From NCBI GenBank assembly GCA_951812795.1, contig OX638325.1:2545141-2609140 (forward strand): a stretch of 64,000 nucleotides of DNA, read 5' to 3'. Positions 35,946 to 45,227 of the stretch are shown piece after piece (positions within the stretch are counted from its first letter, which is position 1; each line of letters begins with the position of its first letter). A program made the position numbers and the translations under genes. The notes beneath the pieces were generated by a model that saw only the letters and a list, made by a program, of their open reading frames with translations, made no database searches and was not told where the DNA came from. The stretch is from an uncultured Dehalococcoidia bacterium. Lineage in GTDB: Bacteria; Chloroflexota; Dehalococcoidia; Lucifugimonadales; Lucifugimonadaceae.

Positions 35946-37031
35946 CTACGCCGCAAACTTCGCTAATGTGGCATCGCTCATTTCGATGCCAAGACCCGGC
36001 TTATCGGTGAGTGTGATGACTCCGTTCGATGGGACCACGTGCTCGCCGTAGAGTTCGGCGATTTCATCGAGTGGCGGAGCAAATTCGATGGAGAACTCGT
36101 GGGGTCGAACCGCATTCTTTATCGTCGAGTAGCAGTGCAGCGACGCGATGCTATTGATGCCAGCGCTGGGGGAGTGCGGCATGACTGGCTTGTTGTGAGT
36201 CGTAGCCAAGGTGTAGATCTTCAGAATCTCGGAGGGGCCGGAAGCACCGAGGATGTCCGGTTGGAGGATGTCAGGGTTTCCCAGCATGATGACGTCGCGG
36301 AAGCGCCACCGGTCCCAATCCTGCTCGCCGGTCGAGACCGCTACATCGAGGGCGTCAGCGACTTGGCGAAGTCCGGGCAGGTCGTACTGCGGGAGCGGCT
36401 CCTCGAAGTGGTCGATGCGACCGTAGTCTTCAAACGCCCGACCCTGTTGGATCGCGGTGCTGACGGAGTAGCCGTTATTAGCGTCGAATCCTAGGTAGAT
36501 GTTTTTCGGCAAAAAGTCACGCACGAGCTTGAACATCTGCAAGTCCTTGCTCGGGTTGGAGTCCTGCCGGTAAGATCGCCAGTCCATTCGGATCTTGTAC
36601 GCCTTGTAACCCTGGTCCCAACCGTCCATCACGTCGTCCAACATCTGGTCGGGTGTCTTGATCCAACCGAGACCGACGCTCCAGTACAACGGGATTTCGA
36701 GGCGCGCCGCGCCGCCCATTAGAGCGTGGCATGGCATTCCGGCATCTTTGCCGAGAATGTCCCACAACGCGATATCGACTGCGCCGACCACGTGTGGTGG
36801 GAGCTTGGTGATGCGTTCGTCATCGCCTAGGTAGAGAGTTTCCCAGTGACGGTCGATCTGGCGAGGGTCTTGGCCGACGAGAAGGGGTTTGACGGTGGAA
36901 TCGACGTAGGCCTGGAAGGCGTCGGAGCGTCGGGAGACTTCTGCGACACCGGTGATGTCGGCGCTGGTCCGCACCTGTAGGATAGCTCTGCCGTTCTTTA
37001 GCGGCGTGATGTCAATACCGGTAATCTTCAT
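35946..37031 (-). CDS. Enolase-superfamily (mandelate racemase/muconate cycloisomerase-like) enzyme, copy B
   Basis: A 361-residue paralogue of the preceding gene, with the same active-site set: YKIRMDW, GFDANNGY, HFEEPL, STGEQDW and MPHSPSAGI. The two differ mainly in the first 75 residues (the capping loop that contacts substrate, for example here LYLGDDERITK against LYLGSQKQIPRESK). That is where substrate preference would change. Both lie downstream of the leftward dppBCDF operon with a 116-base gap, so imported compounds may feed these enzymes; this is inference. Confidence 0.85.
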   Translation of the reverse strand: MKITGIDITPLKNGRAILQVRTSADITGVAEVSRRSDAFQAYVDSTVKPLLVGQDPRQIDRHWETLYLGDDERITKLPPHVVGAVDIALWDILGKDAGMPCHALMGGAARLEIPLYWSVGLGWIKTPDQMLDDVMDGWDQGYKAYKIRMDWRSYRQDSNPSKDLQMFKLVRDFLPKNIYLGFDANNGYSVSTAIQQGRAFEDYGRIDHFEEPLPQYDLPGLRQVADALDVAVSTGEQDWDRWRFRDVIMLGNPDILQPDILGASGPSEILKIYTLATTHNKPVMPHSPSAGINSIASLHCYSTIKNAVRPHEFSIEFAPPLDEIAELYGEHVVPSNGVITLTDKPGLGIEMSDATLAKFAA

Positions 37032-37147
37032 ATCGCGTTCCTGGATCTTCGATTTCTGAATTGCGTAAACAGAGTTTAGCGCAACGCGGGCTGAGGCGCG
37101 CTACTACGAGGGAGAGATGCCAGTAATTGACCGACCAATTGGTCGAA

Positions 37148-38185
37148 CTAGACGTTCAGTTCGGCTCTGCGGTCTTGGAAAATCGTCGCCAAGTCTGGAT
37201 CCTCCATGACTTTGGCTTCGTCCCGGTAAAGGTAGCACTGTGCTTGACGGTGCTGCTCAAGATGGAACTGCGGAGGATGCTCATCCGCACACATTTCCAT
37301 CACATGCGGACATCGGTCGGCAAATTTGCAACCGAACATCGTATCGAAGTCTTCGAAGCGAGCCGTCGGCGGTTCGTCGCCCCACTTATTGTCGGGATCG
37401 GGCTGCGGTATCGACTCAATCAGCAGCTGCGTATACGGATGCTTGGGCTCAAGAATCACTCGTTCAACAGCGCCAGATTCGACGACGGAGCCGCGGTACA
37501 TCACCAAGATGTTGTCGCTGATTTGAAGCGCGGTCGTTAGATCGTGGGTGATGTAGACCACCGAGATACCAATCTCGCGGTTTAGACGCCGGATGCTGTC
37601 CAATATGGTCGCTCTCAAAGAGGCGTCAACCATCGAAACGGGTTCGTCGGCCAAGATTAGGCGCGGTTTTATCAAGAGTGCCCGGGCAACCATTACTCGT
37701 TGGCGTTGTCCGCCACTCAGCTGGTGAGGGAAACGACCCAATGTGTCGCCCGGTTGCAAACCCACCATCGCCAACGCATCCTCGATCATTGTGTTCTTCG
37801 CTTGTCGCGAGGTCGCCAATTTGAAGCGGTTAATCGGAGTTTCGAGGACGTGGTCAACCTTGTAAAACGGATTGTATGAACCGAAGGGATCCTGATAGAT
37901 AGACTGGACTTCCTGTTTGAAGTTCCACGAATCCTTGCGAGAGAGCTTGGTGAAGTCCTTGCCTCGGTAATACATCGACCCGAAGCTAGGGGTGATGGTT
38001 CCCATTAGCAGACGCGCCAATGTTGTCTTGCCGGAACCGCTCTCGCCCGCGATCGTTGTGATCTTCGGTTCGTCCTCGTCGATCGACAGCGATACGTCGT
38101 CAACCGCGACGATCGGTGGTTTCGTTGACAAGGCACCACCACCAAAAGTTCGGGTGACGTGTTCGAGTCGCATGAAGTCGCTCAA
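37148..38185 (-). CDS. dppF: Oligopeptide ABC transporter ATP-binding protein, DppF/OppF type (second operon)
   Basis: A 345-residue ATPase with GESGSGKTT, SIYQDPFGSYNP, LSGGQRQR, LILADEP and YITHDL, plus the C-terminal cysteine-rich oligo_HPY tail (CKFADRCPHVMEMC). The start chosen is TTG 38185. It overlaps the dppD stop as TTGA, lies 7 bases after GGAGG (38193-38197) and gives the same N-terminal length as the DppF at 11350. A longer frame to 38269 would run far into dppD, and the ATG at 38173 would be shorter. Together with dppD, dppC and dppB upstream it forms the second peptide-type transporter. Confidence 0.94.
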   Translation of the reverse strand: MSDFMRLEHVTRTFGGGALSTKPPIVAVDDVSLSIDEDEPKITTIAGESGSGKTTLARLLMGTITPSFGSMYYRGKDFTKLSRKDSWNFKQEVQSIYQDPFGSYNPFYKVDHVLETPINRFKLATSRQAKNTMIEDALAMVGLQPGDTLGRFPHQLSGGQRQRVMVARALLIKPRLILADEPVSMVDASLRATILDSIRRLNREIGISVVYITHDLTTALQISDNILVMYRGSVVESGAVERVILEPKHPYTQLLIESIPQPDPDNKWGDEPPTARFEDFDTMFGCKFADRCPHVMEMCADEHPPQFHLEQHRQAQCYLYRDEAKVMEDPDLATIFQDRRAELNV

Positions 38186-39213
38186 TTGGCGGCCTCCTCG
38201 TCGAACAAGTGACAAGCTACGCCACGGCCAACATCTAAGTTGAGATATTCGGGTACTTCGCGGAAGCACCGTTCATGAACTGATGGGCAACGCGGATTGA
38301 ACGCACATCCCGGAGGCAAGTTCAGAAGCGCTGGTTGCATGCCCGGAATCCCGACGAACTGCCGACTGATGTCGAACGACGGGAGACTTTGGATCAATAG
38401 TTTGGTGTAAGGATGTTTCGGGTCCTTGAACACGTCGGGGACCGAACCGACCTCGACCAGCTTGCCGGCGTACATGACTCCGATGGTGTCGGCAAACTGA
38501 GCCACAAGGCCCATGTCATGCCCGACTAGGAGAACCGCCGCATCCAATCCTTCTTGTAGCCGCCCCAGCGTCTGCATGATCTGCCGTTGTACGACAACAT
38601 CCAAAGCGCTGGTTGGTTCGTCTGCAACGATGATGTGCGGGTTAAGCGAGATTGCGATGGCCATGGCGACGCGCTGTTTCATGCCGCCACTGAGTTCGTG
38701 CGGATGCAAACGCGAAACCGTTGGATCGAGACCGACTCGAACGAGCAAGTCGTGAATACGCGTATTGAGTTGCGTCCGGTTGGGAGTGCCCTCACCAGGT
38801 GGCACATGGTCCATGATTCCGTCGATAATCTGATCGCCGACCCGCATTACCGGGTTGAGTGAGTTCATCGCGCCTTGCGGAACGAGCGCCATCTCACTCA
38901 AGCGAATGGATCGAATCTCCTTCTCTTCCATTTCAACTAGATCGCGATCGCCGAGGTAAATGTGACCGCCAGCAATGTGACCCGGCTCGCGCGTCAATCG
39001 CATTATCGCCATCGCCAAGGTGCTCTTGCCGCTGCCAGATTCGCCCACCAGTGCGAAGCGTTCTCCTGGTCTTAGGTTGAATGACACATCGTCGACCGCC
39101 TTAACCAATCCCCGCGGCGTGCCGTAGTAGACCTTTAAACCCTCGACCCGCAACGCGTAGTCGTCGGCGTTCGACGCAACGTCGGGTCTGGCATCTTGTT
39201 CAGTCGTTACCAT
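38182..39213 (-). CDS. dppD: Oligopeptide ABC transporter ATP-binding protein, DppD/OppD type (second operon)
   Basis: A 343-residue ATPase with GESGSGKST, the DppD-specific ALVPQGAMNSLNPV, LSGGMKQR, IIVADEPTSALDV and VGHDM. The C-terminal tail has PGCAFNPRCPSVHERC and a later CHLF. It begins with an ATG and a short polar N-terminus rich in alanine and aspartate. It ends in a GAGGAGGCC context that provides the ribosome-binding site for the overlapping dppF. Confidence 0.95.
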   Translation of the reverse strand: MVTTEQDARPDVASNADDYALRVEGLKVYYGTPRGLVKAVDDVSFNLRPGERFALVGESGSGKSTLAMAIMRLTREPGHIAGGHIYLGDRDLVEMEEKEIRSIRLSEMALVPQGAMNSLNPVMRVGDQIIDGIMDHVPPGEGTPNRTQLNTRIHDLLVRVGLDPTVSRLHPHELSGGMKQRVAMAIAISLNPHIIVADEPTSALDVVVQRQIMQTLGRLQEGLDAAVLLVGHDMGLVAQFADTIGVMYAGKLVEVGSVPDVFKDPKHPYTKLLIQSLPSFDISRQFVGIPGMQPALLNLPPGCAFNPRCPSVHERCFREVPEYLNLDVGRGVACHLFDEEAAN

Positions 39214-39231
39214 TACGGGTTTTTCTACGAT

Positions 39232-40278
39232 TTATGCCTGCCGACGCAGTCGCGGGTTCGACCACTCGTCGAGTCCGGCGGAGATCAGGAACAGGCTCAC
39301 GAAGATGATCACGATGAAAACCAACGGGAACAGCCACCACCACCACATGCCTAGGGTGATTGCGCCGAACTGGATCACCCAGTAAACGGTCATGCCTAGC
39401 GAGGGCGACGAGAAATCGCCGAGGCCGAGCGCTTCTAAGCCAATAGATGCGAGGATCGATCCGGCGACTGACCCCACGAAACTGGCGGTGATATACGGGA
39501 TCAAGTTCGGCATCATTTCGCGGAAGATGATTGCCAAGCCCGACATACCAGATTGGCGCGCAATCTCAACGTAAGGCTGCTCACGGAGAACGAGTACCTG
39601 CGAACGCACAGTTCGCGACGAGAATACCCAACCGACAGCAGCAAGTCCCGCTCCTAACTGCCACCAAACCAATTCGGTTCCCAACTGAATACGGATGATG
39701 ATCAATATCAATAGACCAGGTATAGATATTCCGACGTCGGTCAATAGCCTTATCAGGACGTCCGGTACCCCGCGGTAGTACGCGGCGATGAAGGCGGTAA
39801 CGGTACCAATTCCTACTGATAACAACCCTGCGATAAGCCCGGTTCCGAGTGTTAGGGGGATGCCACGTAGGTTAGTTGCGAATAGGTCACGCGATTGGGT
39901 ATCTGTCCCCATCGGGTATTGGAACAGAGAAGGTCGCTCATCTGGCTCTCGCTCCACAATGTCCTCGCACCATGTGCACCACGATGGCGGTAGGCGTTTG
40001 TCCTGAACTGGCGCGCCACTGCTTACGTAGGCATCCAAACGAGATTGCTGGGCGCGACCAGCCAAGTGCGGTTCCGTCTGTCCGTACACCAGAATGCCGA
40101 TGACGGTAAAGAACAACAACGCTCCCAGCATGGCAAGCCCAACGATCAGAGACGGATTACGCCGACCGTACAAAAATATCGGCTCGATGCGCTCTTGGAA
40201 GAAGATTCCCCAACGCCGCCTCGCAAGGCGAATTCGGGTACCCATCGTTAAGTTTCTTGTGCCGGCGGCTCTTGCCAT
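39232..40278 (-). CDS. dppC: Oligopeptide ABC transporter permease, DppC/OppC type (second operon)
   Basis: A 348-residue permease. After helix 1 (SLIVGLAMLGALLFFTVIG) there is an unusually long extracytoplasmic stretch with two cysteines close together (WCTWCEDIVE), which could form a disulfide. Then come the family signature PMGTDTQSRDLFA and five further helices. The ATPase-contacting loop is PYVEIARQSGMSGLAI. It starts one base after the dppB stop. Confidence 0.93.
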   Translation of the reverse strand: MARAAGTRNLTMGTRIRLARRRWGIFFQERIEPIFLYGRRNPSLIVGLAMLGALLFFTVIGILVYGQTEPHLAGRAQQSRLDAYVSSGAPVQDKRLPPSWCTWCEDIVEREPDERPSLFQYPMGTDTQSRDLFATNLRGIPLTLGTGLIAGLLSVGIGTVTAFIAAYYRGVPDVLIRLLTDVGISIPGLLILIIIRIQLGTELVWWQLGAGLAAVGWVFSSRTVRSQVLVLREQPYVEIARQSGMSGLAIIFREMMPNLIPYITASFVGSVAGSILASIGLEALGLGDFSSPSLGMTVYWVIQFGAITLGMWWWWLFPLVFIVIIFVSLFLISAGLDEWSNPRLRRQA

Positions 40279-40279
40279 T

Positions 40280-41362
40280 TCAGTTCTGAGAGTATTTGAC
40301 CCGAGGATCGATCAACGGGTAAACCAAGTCGATAACCATCGTGGCCAACGACAGCGAGATGATGATCGTCATAACAATCCCAGTAATCTGGAAGAAATCT
40401 GAGACCCTTATCGCGTAGAACAGAGTGTTGCCCAGACCCGGGTACTGGAACAGCACCTCAACTAGCACGGCCCCTGTGAGTAGCGTTCCAAAAGAGATCG
40501 CCAAACCGGTCACTTGGGGCAATAACGCGTTGCGGATCGCATACCGGACGAAAATGCGGGCGCCGTTCAAACCCTTTGCATCCGCTTGGACCATGAAGTC
40601 TTCACCCTGAGTGTTGATCATCATGCCCCTCATTCCAATCGCCCAGAACCCGACTGCCGAGAAGAGAATCGACAGCGCTGGCAGGATGGCGTGTTTGAGC
40701 ATGTCGAGAACGAAACTCAAACTCCATTCGGGAAGGTTGCCCGGACTGTACGCACCGAAGAACGGCAACAGATTCAGGATGATCGCGAAAATGAACATCA
40801 ACACTAAGCCGAGCATGTATTGGGGGATGGCAGAAAGGGTGAGCAAGGGCATGAACGCGTAACTCAACCAGCCAGGAGAACGCGACCAGCCGAGCAATGC
40901 TCCGGCACCAGTTCCAAGGACGAACGCCAAAGAGAGGGTAACCGTCATCAGCCCCAGCGACCAAATGATCGAGTCAGCGATGATTTCGTTAACAGTACGC
41001 GGGAAATACGCGATGGAGTACCCGAATTGCAGACGTGAGAGGTCGGACAAGTAGTTAACGTACTGCACATGCAGGGGCAAGTCCAAGCCTAGTCGTGCGG
41101 AATATTCCTTTGCCATCTCGTTCATTCCGGCTTGGACAGATCCGCCGCGTTGAGCCTCGAGCAGTAGCTTTTCTTTGACTGGGTCTTGACCGGTGAGGCG
41201 AGGCAGCATGAAAATAACGGTCGCCGCGACCCAAATGGTAAGCAAGAACAGCAGGAAACGTTGAACGATGAAGTTTCCGAAAAACGCGACAACGAACGCC
41301 ACAACGGGGTTTGGTCGCGAGTTCAGTGCGGGATTTCGCCGCGCGTTTGTTCTTGTTACCAA
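40280..41362 (-). CDS. dppB: Oligopeptide ABC transporter permease, DppB/OppB type (second operon)
   Basis: A 360-residue permease and first gene of the second leftward transporter operon. Helix 1 ends in MLPRL, followed by GQDPVKEKLL in place of the usual PGDP, and a LGLDLPLHVQY segment before helix 2. The cytoplasmic loop is GEDFMVQADAKGLNGARIF and the end is PLIDPRVKYSQN. The start is TTG 41362, about 8 bases after a GGAG; no in-frame ATG is nearby. It is divergent from the binding-protein gene at 41759 across a 396-base gap. Confidence 0.93.
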   Translation of the reverse strand: MVTRTNARRNPALNSRPNPVVAFVVAFFGNFIVQRFLLFLLTIWVAATVIFMLPRLTGQDPVKEKLLLEAQRGGSVQAGMNEMAKEYSARLGLDLPLHVQYVNYLSDLSRLQFGYSIAYFPRTVNEIIADSIIWSLGLMTVTLSLAFVLGTGAGALLGWSRSPGWLSYAFMPLLTLSAIPQYMLGLVLMFIFAIILNLLPFFGAYSPGNLPEWSLSFVLDMLKHAILPALSILFSAVGFWAIGMRGMMINTQGEDFMVQADAKGLNGARIFVRYAIRNALLPQVTGLAISFGTLLTGAVLVEVLFQYPGLGNTLFYAIRVSDFFQITGIVMTIIISLSLATMVIDLVYPLIDPRVKYSQN

Positions 41363-41615
41363 TGAAACTCCGTCTAAGCGTCAGGTAAGTGGGCCAAATG
41401 TCGGCGGCTCCCCGTGGATGCGGACGCACACCTAACACCTGAAGCGATTGTATCTAGCCAAAACAATATGCGCAAGTTCCGACGTTCTTGGCACCCGATT
41501 TTCCACCAACATTATCTGGGTCGGACCGTTGCGCTTCTGATACCCGCATCGTCCGCTGACAGATCCGAATGATTATGACACAACGTATGCGCAAGCGGAA
41601 AAACGTAAATTTCGG

Positions 41616-41644
41616 TTGACAATGACTGACAGCGAGTAGAGAAT
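41616..41644 (+). promoter_or_regulatory. Candidate promoter for the divergent binding-protein gene
   Basis: TTGACA at 41616-41621 is followed, after 17 bases, by GAGAAT (41639-41644), which matches four of six -10 positions. It would start transcription about 110 bases before the ATG at 41759. The rest of the 396-base gap 41363-41758 shows no gene and no clear structure; it should also hold the promoter of the leftward dppB operon. Confidence 0.35.
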
Positions 41645-41758
41645 TGATGCTTGATCGTTGTCAGGCGATTCGTGATTCTCCGCGCGGTTCGCCGCGCATT
41701 CGAAAACAGAATGACTTTCGCTTGACGTGCAGATACAAGATATGAGGAAGACAGAACA

Positions 41759-43675
41759 ATGAATCTCCCCATTAAATATGGGCGCTATGGTTTGTTGGCA
41801 ATCCTCGCAAGCGTGATGGTCCTTGGTGTCGTCATCGCTTGTGGTGAGGAAGAGCCTACAGCTACGCCCGTCCCGCCGACCGCGACCGCAGTCCCGGCGA
41901 CCGCAGTCCCAGCGACGACCGCTCCAGAGCCTACGCCTACTGAAGAGGCCATGATGGAAGCCATGGGTATAGTCTTTGACCCAGGCGATGTCGCACCAGA
42001 AGACACTCTGACCCTGTTCCACGGCGGTTCAGAGGGACGTTTCATTGACCACGAGCTTTGGAACCCATACGCTATCGGTGCAAACCACCAGCAGGGACCA
42101 AACCTGATCTTCGAGCCGCTCGCATTCTTCTCGGCGTTCGCCGACGAAGAGATCATGTGGCTAGCCGAGAGCTACAGCTACAACGATGACTTCACTGAGC
42201 TGACCATTAACTGCCGAGAGGGCATCACATGGAGCGACGGCGAAGACTTCGACTGTGAAGATGTTGTCTACACATTGAACACGCTCAAGGAACTCAAAGA
42301 GCAGGTTCGATGGGGTAAGGACATTGACGCAGCGATGGACAACGCTGAACTGGTCGACAAGTACACCGCACAGGTGAACATGCTCCGACCGGATCCGCGC
42401 TTCTTCTTCCTGCTGACCTACAAGTTCGATATCGGTGTGTACATCGTTCCTCAGCACCACTACGAGGGCCGCGACTGGACAACCTTTGGTGACTACAACG
42501 CCGAAAATGGCTGGCCGCTTTCGACCGGACCTTGGCAGGTGACCACCTCCACCGAGCAGAAGATTTTCGACCGCCGCGACTCGTGGTGGGGCGAAGGCGT
42601 CGCCGACTTGGGCGATTACGCCAAGCTGCCGGAAGTCAAGCGCATCATCTACATCCCGGGTGTCCCGCAGGAGCAGCGCGCGCAGGCTTTGATCGCCGAC
42701 CAGGTTGACGGCGCCGCGATGACGACTCCGTCGCTGATCGCCGAGACTCTTGATCAGAACGAAGACCTAATTACGCACTCAGGCCGTGGCGAGCCTTACG
42801 GTTACGTCGACTGGTGGCCCGTGTCTATCGCTTTCAACACGAGCGGTAAGTTCGGTCCGTACGACAACCCTGACGTTCGCTGGGCGATCTCGTTCTACCT
42901 TGACCGTGAGGAGCTTCGCGACCTTGCGTACGACGGAGCCGCAGCATTCAACCCGTTGACAATGCCGCAGTATCCGCCGTTGCAGCCTTACTTCGACATC
43001 GCAACTGAGGTCATGGAAGAAATCGGGCGCTCCACGCTCGACTACGATCCCGACCGCGGAGACGCGTTGCTGACCGAAGCCGGTTTCACGAAGGGCTCTG
43101 GCGGCATGTGGGAAGACTCCGGTGGAAACACGATCAACTGTGACATCGTCGGTTTCGGTGCTTGGGCAGACCTCGGACCAGCCGTTGCGCAGCAGTTGAC
43201 GAACCATGGCATTAACGCGAGCTACGGCCAACCAACCGATGCTTCCAGCAGAATGGCAGAAGGTAACTTCGAATGCCTGATGTTCGGACACGGCGGTTCT
43301 GTCCGTGACCCATACTTCACCATGAAGCTCTACCAGTCATCGTCCGTGAACATTCCGGGTGGTCACCAGGTGAACTTCTACCACTGGGAGAACGAACGAT
43401 GGGACGAGTTGACCGACGAAGTCGCCAAGACTTCGCCTGACAACACCGCTGAGATGTACGACCTCTGGCGCGAGGCTGCCACGATCTGGCTGTCCGAGTT
43501 GCCCGACGTTCCGATCCTCGAGTTCTACCACCGGATCATCATGAATACCGCGCGTTGGATAGGCTGGCCGCAAGGCGACGCCTCAGAGGGTGCGCTTGAC
43601 GTGACCGGTTACGTGAACGAGGCCTGGTGGCACTTGACCTGGTCATTGGTCATCCACCAGCTCGAGAAGAACTGA
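41759..43675 (+). CDS. Peptide ABC transporter substrate-binding lipoprotein (second system)
   Basis: A 638-residue SBP_bac_5 family protein. The signal peptide ends in VVIAC (cysteine near 28), followed by a linker rich in Thr-Ala-Val-Pro (residues about 33-62), unlike the valine-rich linker of the other two. The binding domain has WSDGEDFDCEDVVYTL, VIVPQHHY-like YIVPQHHYEG, DVRWAISFYLDRE and a C-terminal segment rich in tryptophan. A GAGGAAGA site precedes the ATG. It is divergent from dppBCDF at 37148-41362 and probably serves that permease. It ends at a strong hairpin. Confidence 0.93.
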   Translation: MNLPIKYGRYGLLAILASVMVLGVVIACGEEEPTATPVPPTATAVPATAVPATTAPEPTPTEEAMMEAMGIVFDPGDVAPEDTLTLFHGGSEGRFIDHELWNPYAIGANHQQGPNLIFEPLAFFSAFADEEIMWLAESYSYNDDFTELTINCREGITWSDGEDFDCEDVVYTLNTLKELKEQVRWGKDIDAAMDNAELVDKYTAQVNMLRPDPRFFFLLTYKFDIGVYIVPQHHYEGRDWTTFGDYNAENGWPLSTGPWQVTTSTEQKIFDRRDSWWGEGVADLGDYAKLPEVKRIIYIPGVPQEQRAQALIADQVDGAAMTTPSLIAETLDQNEDLITHSGRGEPYGYVDWWPVSIAFNTSGKFGPYDNPDVRWAISFYLDREELRDLAYDGAAAFNPLTMPQYPPLQPYFDIATEVMEEIGRSTLDYDPDRGDALLTEAGFTKGSGGMWEDSGGNTINCDIVGFGAWADLGPAVAQQLTNHGINASYGQPTDASSRMAEGNFECLMFGHGGSVRDPYFTMKLYQSSSVNIPGGHQVNFYHWENERWDELTDEVAKTSPDNTAEMYDLWREAATIWLSELPDVPILEFYHRIIMNTARWIGWPQGDASEGALDVTGYVNEAWWHLTWSLVIHQLEKN

Positions 43676-43742
43676 CCAACCTGAGTTGAATCGGTTGCAC
43701 ATGCCCTTGCGGTAGAAGCAGCCGGACAACCCAAGTCGATAA

Positions 43743-43780
43743 GAAGCGGCCGGGTCTGGTTTCCCAGACCCGGCCGCTTC
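43743..43780 (+). terminator. Strong hairpin terminator after the binding-protein gene
   Basis: A perfect 17-base stem (43743-43759 with 43764-43780, core CGGCCGGGTCTGG) with the loop TTTC. It is 67 bases beyond the stop codon. The tail is only weakly T-rich (TCCGCG), so termination is inferred from the stem strength. Confidence 0.7.
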
Positions 43781-43884
43781 TCCGCGTCAGCGATCAAGAA
43801 AATCCAAAAAATGGACGCAACTCCGAGGTAGATGTGAATACGCTACGATTGGCTTCATTGGCGATCCTAAACCGGAGCTGGATT

Positions 43885-44412
43885 ATGTCAATCAATCCAA
43901 AATCGATCCTTGTTTCACTGTTGGTGTTCGTAATCGCCAGTTTCGTGATCGGTTGCGGTAGTGCTACCGACGAAACGGCCGAGAGCGGAGGCGGTGACCC
44001 TGCAGTTGTGGCGGTCGACGAGAATGCCGTGGTGACCATCGGAGATCGTTCTGAATTAAGGGCCTCCACCAGGCCGAACAGCACGTTCACCATCGACGAA
44101 TTCATCGCAGCCGGTTGGAAGAAGAACAAGGAATATCCGCTAGACACGCTGCCCGAGGCGACCGGTGCGTATTTCGGCTTCTACAATCGCAAAGACATCG
44201 AGATCCGAACTTACCCCTCGCACGACGTAGCCATGGCTGCCGGAAGGGATGCCGCCGAGACCGCCATCGAGACCGAAAAACTGTCTGGTCGTGGTGCAGG
44301 GTTCTCGAGCGTAACGTTGTACGGCGCGTACGTTGTCGCCGGCAATGTGGTGATGTTGTGTGAAATCTCGGTTACCGACTGTACCGATCTTCTAGACCAG
44401 ATCACGCAATGA
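43885..44412 (+). CDS. Paralogous lipoprotein 8 of the ExRxYxxH array
   Basis: ATG 43885, preceded by CGGAG, gives a 175-residue protein; an upstream ATG at 43834 is less likely. The signal peptide ends in SFVIGC (C24). After a short acidic/glycine linker comes the array domain: TIDEFIAAGWKKNKEY, LPEATGAYFGFYNRK, then IEIRTYPSH and YVVAGNVVMLCE. The final cysteine pair is spaced C-x6-C. It is the first of two coupled rightward genes and overlaps the next by ATGA. No known family is recognised; it should be an exported, membrane-tethered protein. Confidence 0.8.
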   Translation: MSINPKSILVSLLVFVIASFVIGCGSATDETAESGGGDPAVVAVDENAVVTIGDRSELRASTRPNSTFTIDEFIAAGWKKNKEYPLDTLPEATGAYFGFYNRKDIEIRTYPSHDVAMAAGRDAAETAIETEKLSGRGAGFSSVTLYGAYVVAGNVVMLCEISVTDCTDLLDQITQ

Positions 44413-44942
44413 ACCGATTTCTCGGATTTCTCGTGAAACGTTCTTGGTTCGCGATTGTCATCTCGATCATAGTTGCGTTATTGCTCGGGTGTGGCAACGA
44501 TGCTCCCGAAGACGGTGCATCCAATGTGGCAGAGGCGATCGATGAGACGGCGATTACCGCGATCGGCGACCGACCTGAGATCAGCGCATGGACCCGCCGC
44601 AATAGCGAGTTCACCTACGAACAGTTCATCGCAGCCGGTTGGAAGCAATTTCAGATCTACGACGTCGACACCCTCCCCAAAGCGCTCGATGCACGTTACG
44701 GCTTCTTCAACCGTAGAGACGTCGAGATACGCCGATACCCTTCACATGAAGACGCAATGGATGTCGGAGCCAAATCGGCCCAAGAGGCCATCGAACGGGT
44801 AGTCCACGACGGTTCAGGATTCACTAGCAGAAGGGTGTACGGAGGGTACTTAGTCGCCGGAAACCTAGTCATGATGTGCGAGGTCTCAACCGACGATTGC
44901 ATTGAACTCATCGAGGCTACTGAAGCTACTGCGTCACAGTAG
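44409..44942 (+). CDS. Paralogous lipoprotein 9 of the ExRxYxxH array
   Basis: A 177-residue protein with signal peptide ending VALLLGC (C28). It parallels its upstream neighbour closely: FTYEQFIAAGWKQF, DTLPKALDARYGFFNRRD, VEIRRYPSH, YLVAGNLVMMCE and a terminal C-x6-C. This C-x6-C spacing, together with FIAAGWK, separates these two rightward genes from the seven leftward members. The role is unknown; the close pairing suggests the two act together. Confidence 0.8.
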   Translation: MNRFLGFLVKRSWFAIVISIIVALLLGCGNDAPEDGASNVAEAIDETAITAIGDRPEISAWTRRNSEFTYEQFIAAGWKQFQIYDVDTLPKALDARYGFFNRRDVEIRRYPSHEDAMDVGAKSAQEAIERVVHDGSGFTSRRVYGGYLVAGNLVMMCEVSTDDCIELIEATEATASQ

Positions 44943-45180
44943 CGAGCAGGTTTGGGAAACGCAGTTGCACCTTACTGCGTTTTGCCTCTCCGCCTGTGCG
45001 ATATTGGCGTGGTTGGCAAAGACGGTCTACGAGATCGCAGCCACACCTTGGACGTACGCAGTCGTGAACTGGCTCACGAGAACCGAAAAGATGGACGTCT
45101 ACGACGTGCCGAGTTCGCTCAACCCGTTCGGCGTATTCGGCGATGTTGAGGAATCCAGTTACAACGCGGCGCGTGCGTAA
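44902..45180 (+). CDS. Hypothetical small membrane protein
   Basis: A 92-residue frame from TTG 44902 overlaps the end of lipoprotein 9 by 41 bases; a TTG at 44965 would avoid the overlap. One hydrophobic stretch (LTAFCLSACAILAWLAKTVYEIA) is followed by an amphipathic WTYAVVNWLTRTEK segment and a polar tail MDVYDVPSSLNPFGVFG. Real expression is plausible because the frame fills the gap up to the convergent array, but it has no recognised relatives. Confidence 0.45.
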   Translation: MNSSRLLKLLRHSSEQVWETQLHLTAFCLSACAILAWLAKTVYEIAATPWTYAVVNWLTRTEKMDVYDVPSSLNPFGVFGDVEESSYNAARA

Positions 45181-45227
45181 TGGTTGTCCAGCTAGTTGCG
45201 CCACCCGACATCGGCGCCGCTGATCGA

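Noticed and set aside
37148..38269. Extended N-terminus of the second DppF from 38269
   Set aside because: It would add 28 residues overlapping dppD with no family similarity; TTG 38185 has a good ribosome-binding site and matches the paralogue's length.
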